Shown here piece by piece: positions 51,696 to 60,981 of a DNA stretch of 64,000 nt. Source of the DNA: Bacteroidota bacterium (lineage in GTDB: Bacteria; Bacteroidota; Bacteroidia; B-17B0; Aurantibacillaceae); assembly GCA_003153315.1 (NCBI GenBank), contig PLYA01000040.1:1-64000 (forward strand), in the 5' to 3' direction. The notes under the pieces were generated by a model. It searched no databases. It was given only the letters and a program-made list of their open reading frames with translations, and was not told where the DNA came from. A program made the translations under genes and the position numbers. The stretch's first letter is position 1; each line of letters begins with the position of its first letter.

Positions 51696-52481
51696 TCAGA
51701 ATACAATACCTAAAGCTATACGAATAATACTTCCATTTAGATTTAAACTTTTTATAGGAGTATTAATTACAGGTATTTGATGAGCACTATTCCGGCTTGG
51801 ACTTATAGTATACTGTACACCCGTTGACGACACATAGGTGTTTGAATACGAAGATGCAACGTTGCCATTAGTTTGTTGAGTACCAGTATAATAACTTAAA
51901 CCTAATCCACTTTCAGCTAAAATGAAAAGGTGTTTGCGCTCTATAAATTTAATACCTACTCCCATTACCAAGTTAAAGCTATTTATTCGTTGAGTTAAAT
52001 ACATCGTACTATCGTATGAAGTTTGTATATACCCTGAGGGATTATAGGAATTACTATAGGTTGTTGAACCATTTACTCGAAAGGTTTGATAGTAGACATC
52101 GGTAAATAAATAAACACTTGTTTTCTTAAACATGAAAAAAGAATGTTGAAACCCAACACTATATTGTCTTATTTTTTCCTCATTATCATATTGTGAAGCC
52201 CCTTTTGGAGTTTCACCGGCAGGTGAATTACTAAAAGCAAATGCCGACCTAATAGTATTTTTAGTGCTTACATAATACTTACATTCTAAGCCACCTGCAA
52301 AGAAAATACCGTTCTTATTGGTAGAATAATATGGTAAAGTAAATAACGTAACAGGAATTACACCAACCTCAAATTTTGGATTTCGAATCTTTGATAAGGA
52401 ATCTTTTTGGGCATCAGAATATTGACAACCAAATAACAATAATAAAAGAGTGTATCTAAAATTAAAAGCCATAAAATACAT
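51696..52481 (-). CDS. Outer-membrane barrel-like protein, element cargo
   Basis: 261 residues. Met4 (MAFNFRYTLLLLLF...) gives a cleaner signal peptide; it ends at about residue 24 (QYSDAQK). The mature part has alternating strands (KFEVGVIPVTLFTLPYY; FAGGLECKYYVS; YSVGFQHSFFMFKK; VYLFTDVYYQTFRV; SFNLVMGVGIKFIERK) and ends IIRIALGIVF, a terminal Phe usual for barrels. Family not recognised. It ends the minus-strand cargo of the element, 44 bp downstream of the next gene, and is convergent with the OB-fold gene. Confidence 0.65.
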   Translation of the reverse strand: MYFMAFNFRYTLLLLLFGCQYSDAQKDSLSKIRNPKFEVGVIPVTLFTLPYYSTNKNGIFFAGGLECKYYVSTKNTIRSAFAFSNSPAGETPKGASQYDNEEKIRQYSVGFQHSFFMFKKTSVYLFTDVYYQTFRVNGSTTYSNSYNPSGYIQTSYDSTMYLTQRINSFNLVMGVGIKFIERKHLFILAESGLGLSYYTGTQQTNGNVASSYSNTYVSSTGVQYTISPSRNSAHQIPVINTPIKSLNLNGSIIRIALGIVF

Positions 52482-52525
52482 TTGAATATAACGATTAATA
52501 AAATGAATTATTGTGCCAAAAGATG

Positions 52526-54052
52526 CTATCTCACCAACTCCAAAAAGCCTTTTAAATTTTTCTGCCCATTAGTTTTCCCATCCATATAGCTTATTACATA
52601 ATAATAAGCCCCTTCGCTGCAAAATATACCAGCTGTGGTATGCCCATCCCAAGCATCACTAACCATTCCCACATTATCTGTATTAAAGACTTTTGTACCC
52701 CACCTGTCATAAATAGTGCACTTATAATTAAGAATAGATAATTCACCGCTACTAACAATTAACTCCCAAGTATCATTTATACCGTCTCCGTTAGGACTAA
52801 AAATATTCGGTACGGAAATAATAGGGCTTTGGCAATAGTCAATATCTATAGTAACATTGCTGTAAGTAGTAAAGCAACTGTCTTTTACAGATAAAACATA
52901 AGTAGTATTGGCATGCGGGTAAACCAATACCTTAGGATTTTGGCTTTGCACAGGCTGCCAATTATAACTACACCAATTGCATGCATTATAAGTCCCTATT
53001 AATGCGCTATCTCCTATACAAATAGTAGTATCATTGCCTGCTTTGGCTATAATAGATATAGGTATATGTATAGTAAGGGTATCATAGCTAAAAATGCCGC
53101 ATTGCTGCTTTTTCAAAACATACGTAGTAGTTTTTTGAGGTTGTATAAAATTATCCAAGATAGTATCATTTGGCATTATACTGTTACTATCTCCATTTAG
53201 TACGCTCCATGTGAAATTTGCACCAAAAATCTGACTAATACCATTACCTAAAAGTATTGTACTGCCTTTGCATACGGTAGTATCATTACCTGCATAAGCA
53301 TTACTATATTCAACTAAGCTAACATCATCTACATAATAGGCACTTAAATAGTTATTAGGAGCGCAACACCAAAATGAACCCATTCCAGGAACAAAAACAG
53401 TATCAGTATTCACATCATTATAAAAATTACCTATGGTAATATAATTTTCTCCACCATTGGCAGTATAAGTACCCTGTATTGCCGTCCAGTTTGTTTTACT
53501 GGTTATAAAATTATGATAGGGATTTTCTACTTGCGGTGTAACTGAAATTAAATCTTGTGTGTAATTACTAACGGCATTTGGTGAAAAATAGCAACCAATT
53601 CTTGAGGTAGCATAATTTGAGGTAGAATCCTCTAGGCTCACAAAAAATGAAAGGCAATAGGTTTTGTTTTTTTGTAAACTATCTATTAATTGTGTTTGTA
53701 TATACTCTCTTACATTTGAACCGGAAATTGAATTTCCAAATCCCAATGTTTGTATGTTTGTATATCCTTTTCCTGTCTTTGCATATTGCCAACCTTCTAT
53801 ATTGGAAGGGACTGCAAATTCAGGATAAGGTAATGGTAAACATATAACAGTATCAACTTCGTTAAAAATGCAAGGACCATCAACATTTGTTGGATTTACC
53901 CATCCAGTGGCATCAGATATTGGGGCATACCCAGATGAACACGGGGGTGGAAAATTTTGTATGTTTTCAAAACTCCAATTGGGTACTAAATTATTTTGAG
54001 CAATACCTCTCCCTAGCCCCCCAAAAAGGAGAGGGAATAGGGATATATACAT
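52526..54052 (-). CDS. T9SS type B (gliding-motility-associated C-terminal) protein, element cargo
   Basis: 508 residues from the Met at 54052; the 15 residues upstream belong to the terminator hairpin at 54085-54123 and are not coding. The signal peptide MYISLFPLLFGGLGRGIAQ is encoded partly by a REP-like palindrome at 54006-54034. Residues 20-260 form a secreted N-domain with the NLVPNWSFENIQ pattern of carbohydrate-binding-like jelly rolls. The middle is Ig-like with NDTTVCKGSTILLGNG and NDTTICIGDSALIGTY repeats, and the C-terminal 97 residues are the gliding-motility domain ISVPNIFSPNGDGINDTWEL... with YDRWG. It is exported through T9SS. Ligand unknown. Confidence 0.85.
   Translation of the reverse strand: MYISLFPLLFGGLGRGIAQNNLVPNWSFENIQNFPPPCSSGYAPISDATGWVNPTNVDGPCIFNEVDTVICLPLPYPEFAVPSNIEGWQYAKTGKGYTNIQTLGFGNSISGSNVREYIQTQLIDSLQKNKTYCLSFFVSLEDSTSNYATSRIGCYFSPNAVSNYTQDLISVTPQVENPYHNFITSKTNWTAIQGTYTANGGENYITIGNFYNDVNTDTVFVPGMGSFWCCAPNNYLSAYYVDDVSLVEYSNAYAGNDTTVCKGSTILLGNGISQIFGANFTWSVLNGDSNSIMPNDTILDNFIQPQKTTTYVLKKQQCGIFSYDTLTIHIPISIIAKAGNDTTICIGDSALIGTYNACNWCSYNWQPVQSQNPKVLVYPHANTTYVLSVKDSCFTTYSNVTIDIDYCQSPIISVPNIFSPNGDGINDTWELIVSSGELSILNYKCTIYDRWGTKVFNTDNVGMVSDAWDGHTTAGIFCSEGAYYYVISYMDGKTNGQKNLKGFLELVR
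54006..54034. repeat. REP-like CCTCTCC/GGAGAGG palindrome inside a signal-peptide sequence
   Basis: CCTCTCC (54006-54012) and GGAGAGG (54028-54034) flank CTAGCCCCCCAAAAA. On the minus strand it reads CCTCTCCTTTTTGGGGGG then CTAGGGAGAGG, a common type of dispersed bacterial palindrome (CCCTCTCC...GGAGAGG). It lies in codons 7-16 of the T9SS gene's signal peptide (SLFPLLFGGLGRG). Confidence 0.55.
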
Positions 54053-54084
54053 TATAAAAACAACTTTATTCAATGCTACAAAAT

Positions 54085-54123
54085 AAAAGAGTGCCACTCT
54101 TTATACAAAAGTAGCACTCTTTT
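54085..54123 (-). terminator. Terminator after the giant cargo gene
   Basis: AAAAGAGTGC and GCACTCTTTT form a 10-bp stem with a 19-nt loop. On the minus strand it ends in TTTTATTTT. It lies 21 bp after the stop of the 2040-residue gene and before the start of the next gene at 54052. Confidence 0.7.
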
Positions 54124-54143
54124 ATGGGAACTAAAGACTTAAA

Positions 54144-57100
54144 TTATTTTAAAATAATTAGTTTATCTACTTGCATAACTACACCGTTCAACATTACTTT
54201 ATACATATAACTTCCACTATTAAGTGCACTTATATCTATATTATTTACATCCGTAGCCTGTATGGCTTTGCTATATCCAGTCTTTAAAACTAATTGCCCT
54301 ATGCTACTATAAATCTCTATTTCAGCTTTATCACCTTCATTTAGTTTTAAGCCCTGCATATATATCATATTATTGGCTGGGTTAGGATATACCTGTATAG
54401 TAGGTTCACTTACAATGGAAGTTTCAATAGATTCTACACGACTACTACTGCTAGATAAATTAGGTGGGTTAAGCGCTTCGCAGGTATTTATGTAGATTAG
54501 TGTATCATACAGGGTTAGCAGAGCTCGTGCTTTATATACCCCTTCGCCATATTCATAAGGGCAAAGAAGGGCAATAGTTCTTACATCCTGTACCTGTGCT
54601 ATGTTAAGGCGTTTTTTTGCTTTTTTATACGCAGCATACAGGTTGTTTATCTTCTGTAAATAAGCATCGTGCTTTCCTACCGGTATAAAGCTGTTATTTA
54701 TAGCTATGGCCTGATTTATTATACTGCTGTCGGTACCAGCATTCGCTAACAGCGTATCAGTTACTAATAACTTTTCATGTGATGAACCCACCATACTAAG
54801 CATATAGATATTAAGCACCGGATTAGCAGTATAAAAAGCAGCACCTGTATCTATTAATGCACGATATAAATCATGTTGATTACCATATATAGCGGTAGTA
54901 TCATAGTTGCTAAACTGAATAGAATCTAAAGCTATTTTTTGGGCTGTTGCAGGATTTAAAATGGGAGTACCCTTCCTAAAGCCGTTACAGTTAAAATACG
55001 GGGCACCCCTATGCAAGGCATAAGTGAGAATTGCAGCAGTTGGAGGTGCACCTGAATAAACAGATGGTAAAGGAACTTGAGTTCCACTGTTTGTATAATA
55101 AAAAGGAGAATAGTTACCATTGCTTCCATTTCCTGCAAAAAGTGCATCTGTCCAAGTATAAGTATTATCGCGGGTAAAAGTGTTACCACTACCAAGGCTT
55201 GCACTACCCTGCGTCCCAACCATACCATTGTCATCTAACCAAAAATTAAATGGCTGCGCATTATGAAAAGCATTACCTTCTATACTGGATGTATTGTTAC
55301 TGCCCGCGCAATACATAGAAACATCAGGTCCATCTATAGTATTACATAATATTTGACTGTTAGCGCTATTTATCATAACAATACCATCTTGACTATACAT
55401 CCAAGGTACACTTGATGTATTTGGAGCTTTTACAGTATTTAAAATAACCGATGAATTATTACAATTAGTTAATGATATGCCATAGGTAGCATTATTTTGG
55501 TCATTCGGCATACCATCAATTGTATTACTATTAATACTTGTATAGTAGGCAGATTGTACTTGTATACCTTTTTCATATCCATGTATAGTATTACCATAAA
55601 TACTAAAAGATATATAATTGGAACCATAATATGGATTTTCAAGTCCAAAACTTGTTACTGAAATAGCTTGGGGTGCATAAATAAAAGTGGAAGGTGTTTG
55701 AAATAAGGATTGCCAATATGTATTATATGAAGAAGATATGGTAAAATTATTATCAGAAGCACTTATAGAATTAATATCTCCGTAATCTAAAAATATAAGG
55801 TTAATCCCTTGTTGAAAGTGGTCTTTAAACGTATTATTGGTAATAGTTATAGGTTGGGATATTTGACTTGAATTTAAATCATTCATATAAATACCACTTC
55901 CTGTTGTGCCAGAAAAGGAGTTATAAGTAATATTAACCTGAGATTGACCATCTGGTTTTGCAATAATACCGTAATTAGAGTTAGTAAATGTACAACCTGT
56001 AGCAGAGCTTCCTCCTACATTTAATTGGGAACCAAAAAAGTTAATACCCGCCCCCACGGTAGCAGCAGGATTGCCCCCAGAACCTCCAAAATAATAATAA
56101 GGGTAATAAAAAGCTCCACCAACGGGATAACCATTCATATCTTTAACAGCATAAGCATAGTTCGTAATAAAGTTATAGTTGGGAGAAGGATAGGATAATT
56201 GTATACGATTAAAGGAACAAGAAGTAACATTTAAGTTACTAGTTGCTGGGGTATAATAGTCTGTTGCATAAGAAGAAGTATACAAATTATAAGGATTATT
56301 ATAGGAAATTATACCATCCACTAAATTATCGAAGTAACAAGAATTAATGGTATTAGTAGTGCCAAATGAAGTACTATTAGCTGCTATACCGCAAAAAGAG
56401 TAAAAATTAGGAGTATACATATAGTTATGCAAATAGTCTGCTGCAAGTCCGCCCGTGTTGTAATTCGGGGCATTAACCCTGTTCATGGTTATTCCGTTCA
56501 AACAGGAGAAAACACAATTAGAAGCTATAATAACACCAGAATTAAATAATTGATTAGTAGAAAAGTGATCATATGGCGAATCAGCATTTAAATTAAGCAT
56601 AGAATCGGGGTGCAAAGGGTCATAATCAGAAATAATACCTGCTGCACAACGATTAAACCAAGCATTGTTTAAAGTAACAACGGGTTGAGCTGCCTGACCA
56701 TTTGCTAGAAGCTCGCTCTGATAATTACTTATAGGTACACTACCATAAGCTATATTGACTCCATATATTGCATCTTCGATTAGTGAGTTTGTTACATTAA
56801 GATAAGGTGTTTGAGGATTGCCCGATCCAGTTAAAGCATATAACGTATTAAAACTAATTCCCTGCCACATATCACTACAAGCATAAATATGAGAATTAGT
56901 TATGTTTAAAATAGCACCGCCATCTACTACAATACTGGAGCCTGGGTTCATAATAAAGTTAACACCTTCAATGTTTGAGGTGCCTTCAAAGACTAATTGA
57001 CCTGTTACAAAATAATTCACAGTTTCGGCAGGATTTGTATTTATATAATTCACGCTATTTTGTACTGTATAAAAATTATAACCAGCAGGATAAATATTCG

Positions 57101-60100
57101 TGCCAAGATTATAATTTTCATGATGAGCAATATTTCTTCCAGCTGCACAACATTGTTCAATAACGATAGAAGTATTGCTATAACATCCTTGTGACTCAGT
57201 TGTAAGTTCCAATATGACATTTCCGGTTGCATGAGAGCAATTAATTAACACAGTAGGATCAGTCCCACCTGTTTGAATGGTAGCACCATTTGCCGGGTTA
57301 AAAGTCCACGAATAACTCTCATATCCATTAGGTGCTGCTGAGATGCTCACAAGAGAATTGAGAGCCTCGCATTGAAATGCGTATGGAACAGTAATAGCTG
57401 CCGGAGTATAACCAGTTGGATTGCTTATGGTAATACTTTTAGTAAAAGAGCAACCATTGACATCAGTAGCAACTACATTATAAGTAGTTGGAAAACTTGT
57501 TGGTGTTACAGAAATTGAACATGGATTAACACTACTTGCACAAGATTGGGTTACACCACCGCCGGACCAAACATAAGAATATGGAAGACCGCTAGCGCTT
57601 TCTGCTGTTAAAATAGCTGTTGCCCCTGGGCATATAATTGGAGTAGTGGTAGTTAAATTAAAATTAGCGTTGGGATAAACATGAATTACAGAAGTAGCTG
57701 GATTTGCACAGGAAGGAAGAACGCTTGATATAGTATAAACATTATTAATACCAGCAACTGGTGGAGTAATATTAAATGTGAAATTACTGCCTGAACCACT
57801 AATCTGATTATTATCTACATTATCTGTAACTAAGTAGCTATTAGCTCCTGATGCAGAAATCTGCACAGATTGACCATGACATATATAGTCAGATGAAGGA
57901 GTTACAACAATTGAAGATGAGGGACTAATAGGATGTAGTGTTATAATAGCTGGTTGACCAGCGCAGGTACTTCCTAAACCTGGCTCAATACTTATTTGGG
58001 ATACACCAGTAAGTTGTCCCGCACTAAATGTTGCAGAGGAACCTGATACAAGTGGTGGGTCTACCTCACTTCCCCCAATTAAGTTATGAAAATCGTAACT
58101 TGGATAGTTTGGGTCATTTATTGGAGTAATAGTTAATGGGTTTGCTGTACAATATGTTATACTAGTATTTGCAACTTGAACAGGATTTCCACTAAAGATG
58201 GAAAATGTTGTTGATGCAACTATTTGACTAGCAGCATTTACAAATTCTAATTGTATATCTAAATGTGTGCCAGGTGGTGCAGCAACATTTGTAGCATCTA
58301 CGCCAAGATAATAGCTGTTAAGAAGTAATGGTAAATTGAAATTAGTAGAGGTATAGCTTGACTGGGTTATATCCAGTATTTTCGTAGGGACACCATTAGT
58401 TTGGGCTATAATCCAAATTGCAACGTCAGTATGCCATTGGCTAATCGTGGCAGTTGAACTTGATAAAATTTTATAACTAATTCCATACCAATCAGCTGCT
58501 ATATATAAAGGATCTGCCCCAGCTAATCCCCTAGCTAGATTTGTAGATAGCCCTTGCGAAGCGCATTCGTTCTCCATATATAAATTGCCGCTTTGTGTCC
58601 TATAGGATGCATTGATGATCATTGACAATTGGGAGGAATCTGAACTTATGTGTTTTCTATTTAATTGAACATAGTATTGTTGCCCTTCAATCAAATTGGT
58701 TGTTATCACTTCATAAACTGAATCTCCATAAACAGAATTTGCTGTGTAGGATTGAACAAGGTTTAAACTAGAACAGCCCCCCCCATAAATGTTAATTATT
58801 TGGTAATCATCATTTTTATTTTGGTTATTATTAAATATAATAATTCTTGTTGTATCATTTTGAGCAGTAAATGAAAACCAGACATTATTCAAGTTTGTTT
58901 TTCCTGAAAAGGAATTACTATTAAAACTAGAAACATTATTTACTAATATTGGGTTAGCACATGAACTCCCTATTTGTGGATTAGATGCTGGAATTACCAT
59001 ACGCACACGGTTATTACCATAATCTGCTATAAACAGGTTTCCACTTGCATTAACTCCTAAAGCTGTTTCAGCAGGGAAATACAGTTCAGCAGCCGTAGCA
59101 GGCCCCCCATCTCCACTATAGCCCTGTGTGCCATTTCCGGCTATAGTACTTATAATGCCTGATGGATTTATCATGCGTACTACGTTATTATATAAATCAG
59201 AAATGTATAAATTCCCTGTAGCATCAAGGTCTAATCCAAACGGACCATTAAATTCTGCTGAAATCGCTTGCCCTCCATTTCCGGTATAGCCTGCTGTTCC
59301 ATTTCCGGCAAAAGTGTTTATAATGCCTGATGGGTTTACAATGCGTATTCGGTTATTATTACGGTCTGCTATGTATAAATTCCCTGCTGCATCAAAAGCT
59401 ACGCCTACCGGACCTGAAAATGTTGCATTAGTCGCTTGTCCGCCATCTCCACTAAAAGACTGAGTTCCATTACCTGCAAAGGTTGTTATGATACCTGAAG
59501 CATTTACCATACGTATCACATTATTACTATAATCTGCTATATACATATTACCTGTTGCATCAAAAGCTACGGAAGTTGGATTAAATAAGCTGGCATTAGT
59601 AGCCTGTCCACCATCTCCCGCATAAGTAGGGTTTCCATTACCTGCTACCGTAGTTATGATACCTGTACTTACTGTTACCTTACGTATGCGATACGTATAT
59701 TGGTCAGCTATGTATAAATTGCCTGCTGCATCTAAAGTAACTCCGGTTGGAGCTGCTAATTGTGCATTTGTGGCTGGTCCTCCATCACCTAAACTTGTAC
59801 CACCACCGGCTATAGTTGTTATAATTCCAGAAGGGCTTACTTGACGTATAAGATTATTCACCTGATCTGCGATATACATATTACCAGCAGCATCAAAAAC
59901 CACATCAGCTGGTCCGTTTAATGCAGCAGCAGTAGCTTGTCCACCATCACCGCTATAACCACCTGTGCCATTCCCCACTACGGTACTAATAATTCCGCTT
60001 GGTGTTTGTGCATTTGCATTTATACAAAATGCAATTATCACTAATAAGGCTAACAGTTTTTGTTTTAAAGAAAATTCAAAATTGTTTTTGTGTAAACTTT

Positions 60101-60266
60101 TTACACAAGGTGCGGCGGTGCATGGCACAGGCGGCATTGGATGGTTCTTTGTTTCCATAAACGTTTGTTTTTTGAGTGAATAAAATTGAGATATGCTTTC
60201 TTGATTGCTTACGCGAGATGTGTCGCCGTTTGACACTTGCGATTTTGAGGTCGTTACTGTTTCCAT
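54144..60266 (-). CDS. Giant (2040-residue) NHL-propeller/beta-helix T9SS protein, element cargo
   Basis: Signal peptide at about 70-87 (LLALLVIIAFCINANAQ), preceded by about 70 polar residues including MPPVPCTAAPCVKS; Met37 (60158) is an alternative start. Residues about 88-430 hold six NHL repeats of 53-57 residues, each of the form GIIxTxAGNGTxGYSGDGGxATxA...DAAGNLYIADxxNNRIR. Then a Cys/Ser domain, Ig/PKD-like modules about 790-1070, a right-handed beta-helix about 1075-1690 rich in N-x-F and SxxGCxFxNxxYGI turns, and a type A T9SS sorting domain at the C-terminus (IQVYPNPANNMIYM). It is the largest gene in the element and is predicted to be surface-displayed. It could bind or degrade a glycan, but no catalytic motif is seen. 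Its terminator is 54085-54123. Confidence 0.88.
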   Translation of the reverse strand: METVTTSKSQVSNGDTSRVSNQESISQFYSLKKQTFMETKNHPMPPVPCTAAPCVKSLHKNNFEFSLKQKLLALLVIIAFCINANAQTPSGIISTVVGNGTGGYSGDGGQATAAALNGPADVVFDAAGNMYIADQVNNLIRQVSPSGIITTIAGGGTSLGDGGPATNAQLAAPTGVTLDAAGNLYIADQYTYRIRKVTVSTGIITTVAGNGNPTYAGDGGQATNASLFNPTSVAFDATGNMYIADYSNNVIRMVNASGIITTFAGNGTQSFSGDGGQATNATFSGPVGVAFDAAGNLYIADRNNNRIRIVNPSGIINTFAGNGTAGYTGNGGQAISAEFNGPFGLDLDATGNLYISDLYNNVVRMINPSGIISTIAGNGTQGYSGDGGPATAAELYFPAETALGVNASGNLFIADYGNNRVRMVIPASNPQIGSSCANPILVNNVSSFNSNSFSGKTNLNNVWFSFTAQNDTTRIIIFNNNQNKNDDYQIINIYGGGCSSLNLVQSYTANSVYGDSVYEVITTNLIEGQQYYVQLNRKHISSDSSQLSMIINASYRTQSGNLYMENECASQGLSTNLARGLAGADPLYIAADWYGISYKILSSSTATISQWHTDVAIWIIAQTNGVPTKILDITQSSYTSTNFNLPLLLNSYYLGVDATNVAAPPGTHLDIQLEFVNAASQIVASTTFSIFSGNPVQVANTSITYCTANPLTITPINDPNYPSYDFHNLIGGSEVDPPLVSGSSATFSAGQLTGVSQISIEPGLGSTCAGQPAIITLHPISPSSSIVVTPSSDYICHGQSVQISASGANSYLVTDNVDNNQISGSGSNFTFNITPPVAGINNVYTISSVLPSCANPATSVIHVYPNANFNLTTTTPIICPGATAILTAESASGLPYSYVWSGGGVTQSCASSVNPCSISVTPTSFPTTYNVVATDVNGCSFTKSITISNPTGYTPAAITVPYAFQCEALNSLVSISAAPNGYESYSWTFNPANGATIQTGGTDPTVLINCSHATGNVILELTTESQGCYSNTSIVIEQCCAAGRNIAHHENYNLGTNIYPAGYNFYTVQNSVNYINTNPAETVNYFVTGQLVFEGTSNIEGVNFIMNPGSSIVVDGGAILNITNSHIYACSDMWQGISFNTLYALTGSGNPQTPYLNVTNSLIEDAIYGVNIAYGSVPISNYQSELLANGQAAQPVVTLNNAWFNRCAAGIISDYDPLHPDSMLNLNADSPYDHFSTNQLFNSGVIIASNCVFSCLNGITMNRVNAPNYNTGGLAADYLHNYMYTPNFYSFCGIAANSTSFGTTNTINSCYFDNLVDGIISYNNPYNLYTSSYATDYYTPATSNLNVTSCSFNRIQLSYPSPNYNFITNYAYAVKDMNGYPVGGAFYYPYYYFGGSGGNPAATVGAGINFFGSQLNVGGSSATGCTFTNSNYGIIAKPDGQSQVNITYNSFSGTTGSGIYMNDLNSSQISQPITITNNTFKDHFQQGINLIFLDYGDINSISASDNNFTISSSYNTYWQSLFQTPSTFIYAPQAISVTSFGLENPYYGSNYISFSIYGNTIHGYEKGIQVQSAYYTSINSNTIDGMPNDQNNATYGISLTNCNNSSVILNTVKAPNTSSVPWMYSQDGIVMINSANSQILCNTIDGPDVSMYCAGSNNTSSIEGNAFHNAQPFNFWLDDNGMVGTQGSASLGSGNTFTRDNTYTWTDALFAGNGSNGNYSPFYYTNSGTQVPLPSVYSGAPPTAAILTYALHRGAPYFNCNGFRKGTPILNPATAQKIALDSIQFSNYDTTAIYGNQHDLYRALIDTGAAFYTANPVLNIYMLSMVGSSHEKLLVTDTLLANAGTDSSIINQAIAINNSFIPVGKHDAYLQKINNLYAAYKKAKKRLNIAQVQDVRTIALLCPYEYGEGVYKARALLTLYDTLIYINTCEALNPPNLSSSSSRVESIETSIVSEPTIQVYPNPANNMIYMQGLKLNEGDKAEIEIYSSIGQLVLKTGYSKAIQATDVNNIDISALNSGSYMYKVMLNGVVMQVDKLIILK

Positions 60267-60460
60267 AGTTTTTCGTGTAGGGTGTTTATAGGTAAGTTAT
60301 ATGCTCTTATTTATTTTACAACATCTTTTATTTACTTGTGAAATCATCTGAATTTTAACGCAAATTAACTTTTATATTCTGTAAAACAAATTTTTCTCAT
60401 ATTATCAAATTGTTAAGTTTTAGTAAAACGGTATAGCAAATATATGTTTATTTTTTAAAT

Positions 60461-60487
60461 AGCCCATACATGGGCTTTTTCTTTTTT
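60461..60487 (+). terminator. Terminator-like hairpin just upstream of the XRE gene
   Basis: AGCCCATACATGGGCT (6-bp stem, 4-nt loop) followed by TTTTCTTTTTT on the plus strand. No plus-strand gene precedes it, and the XRE start follows at 60504, so it may attenuate or insulate that gene's transcription. Confidence 0.55.
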
Positions 60488-60503
60488 AAGAACAAAGCAA
60501 ATA

Positions 60504-60764
60504 TTGTATGTGCAAAACGTAGTAGATAAAGAGTTTTTAATTGCCCTCGGAAATAGGGTTCGTGAACTACGCTTACAAAAAAATATTACTCAAGAGGAGT
60601 TAGGTTTTTTAATTGGTAATTCCGGTAAACAAATTGGCCGTATTGAACGAGGTGAAAACAATGTAAGCTCCTGCATGCTCTATGCTATATCTAAAATACT
60701 AAAAATTCAGCTTAAAGAACTTTTTGATTTTGAAGTAAAAAAGAAAAGAAAGTCTAAGTCTTAA
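60504..60764 (+). CDS. XRE/Cro-type helix-turn-helix regulator, element
   Basis: 86 residues; the start is TTG at 60504 or GTG at 60510. The HTH is LGNRVRELRLQKNITQEELGFLIGNSGKQIGRIERGENNVSS with the classic Q-x-x-L...IxRxExG pattern. The tail is basic (KKKRKSKS). It is next to attR and is a plausible regulator of the element, perhaps of the giant cargo gene, which begins 240 bp away on the other strand. The A+T-rich sequence between holds no obvious operator palindrome. Confidence 0.75.
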   Translation: MYVQNVVDKEFLIALGNRVRELRLQKNITQEELGFLIGNSGKQIGRIERGENNVSSCMLYAISKILKIQLKELFDFEVKKKRKSKS

Positions 60765-60891
60765 TTGGCACGAGCAAAAAAATCTTAAAATTACTATCAA
60801 AGATTTGTTTGATGCTTTCATTGCGCATTACCTTTTTGTAGTTTTAGAGCTTAAATAGTGGGGTTTAAAATTTTATTTTTTAATAAAATAA

Positions 60892-60910
60892 TTTACCCGA
60901 AAGTTTACCC
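60892..60910 (+). other. Candidate integrase arm sites, right end
   Basis: TTTACCC at 60892-60898 and 60904-60910, starts 12 bp apart, joined by GAAAG. Matches the pair inside the left end (46639-46658) in sequence, spacing and orientation, about 70 bp inside attR. Confidence 0.5.
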
Positions 60911-60922
60911 TTAAAATAAAAA

Positions 60923-60951
60923 AGCCTTGCAAACTATATGTTTACAAGGCT
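60923..60951 (-). terminator. Terminator of the tRNA-Met gene, supplied by the element
   Basis: AGCCTTGCAAAC / GTTTACAAGGCT is an 11-12-bp stem with one mismatch and a TATAT loop. On the minus strand it is followed by TTTTTTATTTTAA, and it is 17 bp from the tRNA 3' end. It lies inside the element and so replaces the one now at 46453-46483. Confidence 0.8.
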
Positions 60952-60966
60952 AATTACATTCTTTAT

Positions 60967-60981
60967 GTGCTCCCACTTGGG
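60967..60981. repeat. attR, 15 bp in the tRNA-Met 3' end
   Basis: GTGCTCCCACTTGGG, identical to attL at 46498-46512. 60968-60981 lies in the acceptor stem and T arm of the tRNA, so the element restores the tRNA sequence. Confidence 0.8.

Larger units (their letters stand above)
46498..60981. mobile_element. Integrative element of about 14.5 kb in the tRNA-Met gene
   Basis: Bounded by identical 15-bp repeats (GTGCTCCCACTTGGG) of which the right one is the 3' end of the tRNA gene, leaving the tRNA sequence intact. Contents in order: tyrosine integrase, an unknown gene coupled to it, MerR-like HTH protein, VapE-type ATPase, an OB-fold-like protein, an outer-membrane protein (minus), two T9SS proteins (minus), and an XRE regulator. 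Paired TTTACCC sites lie just inside each end. No relaxase, capsid, terminase or conjugation gene is recognised, so it is neither a complete phage nor a self-transmissible ICE; a satellite or mobilisable integrative element is the best guess. Confidence 0.8.

Noticed and set aside
46498-60981. Complete prophage
   Set aside because: No capsid, portal, terminase, tail or lysis gene is recognised.
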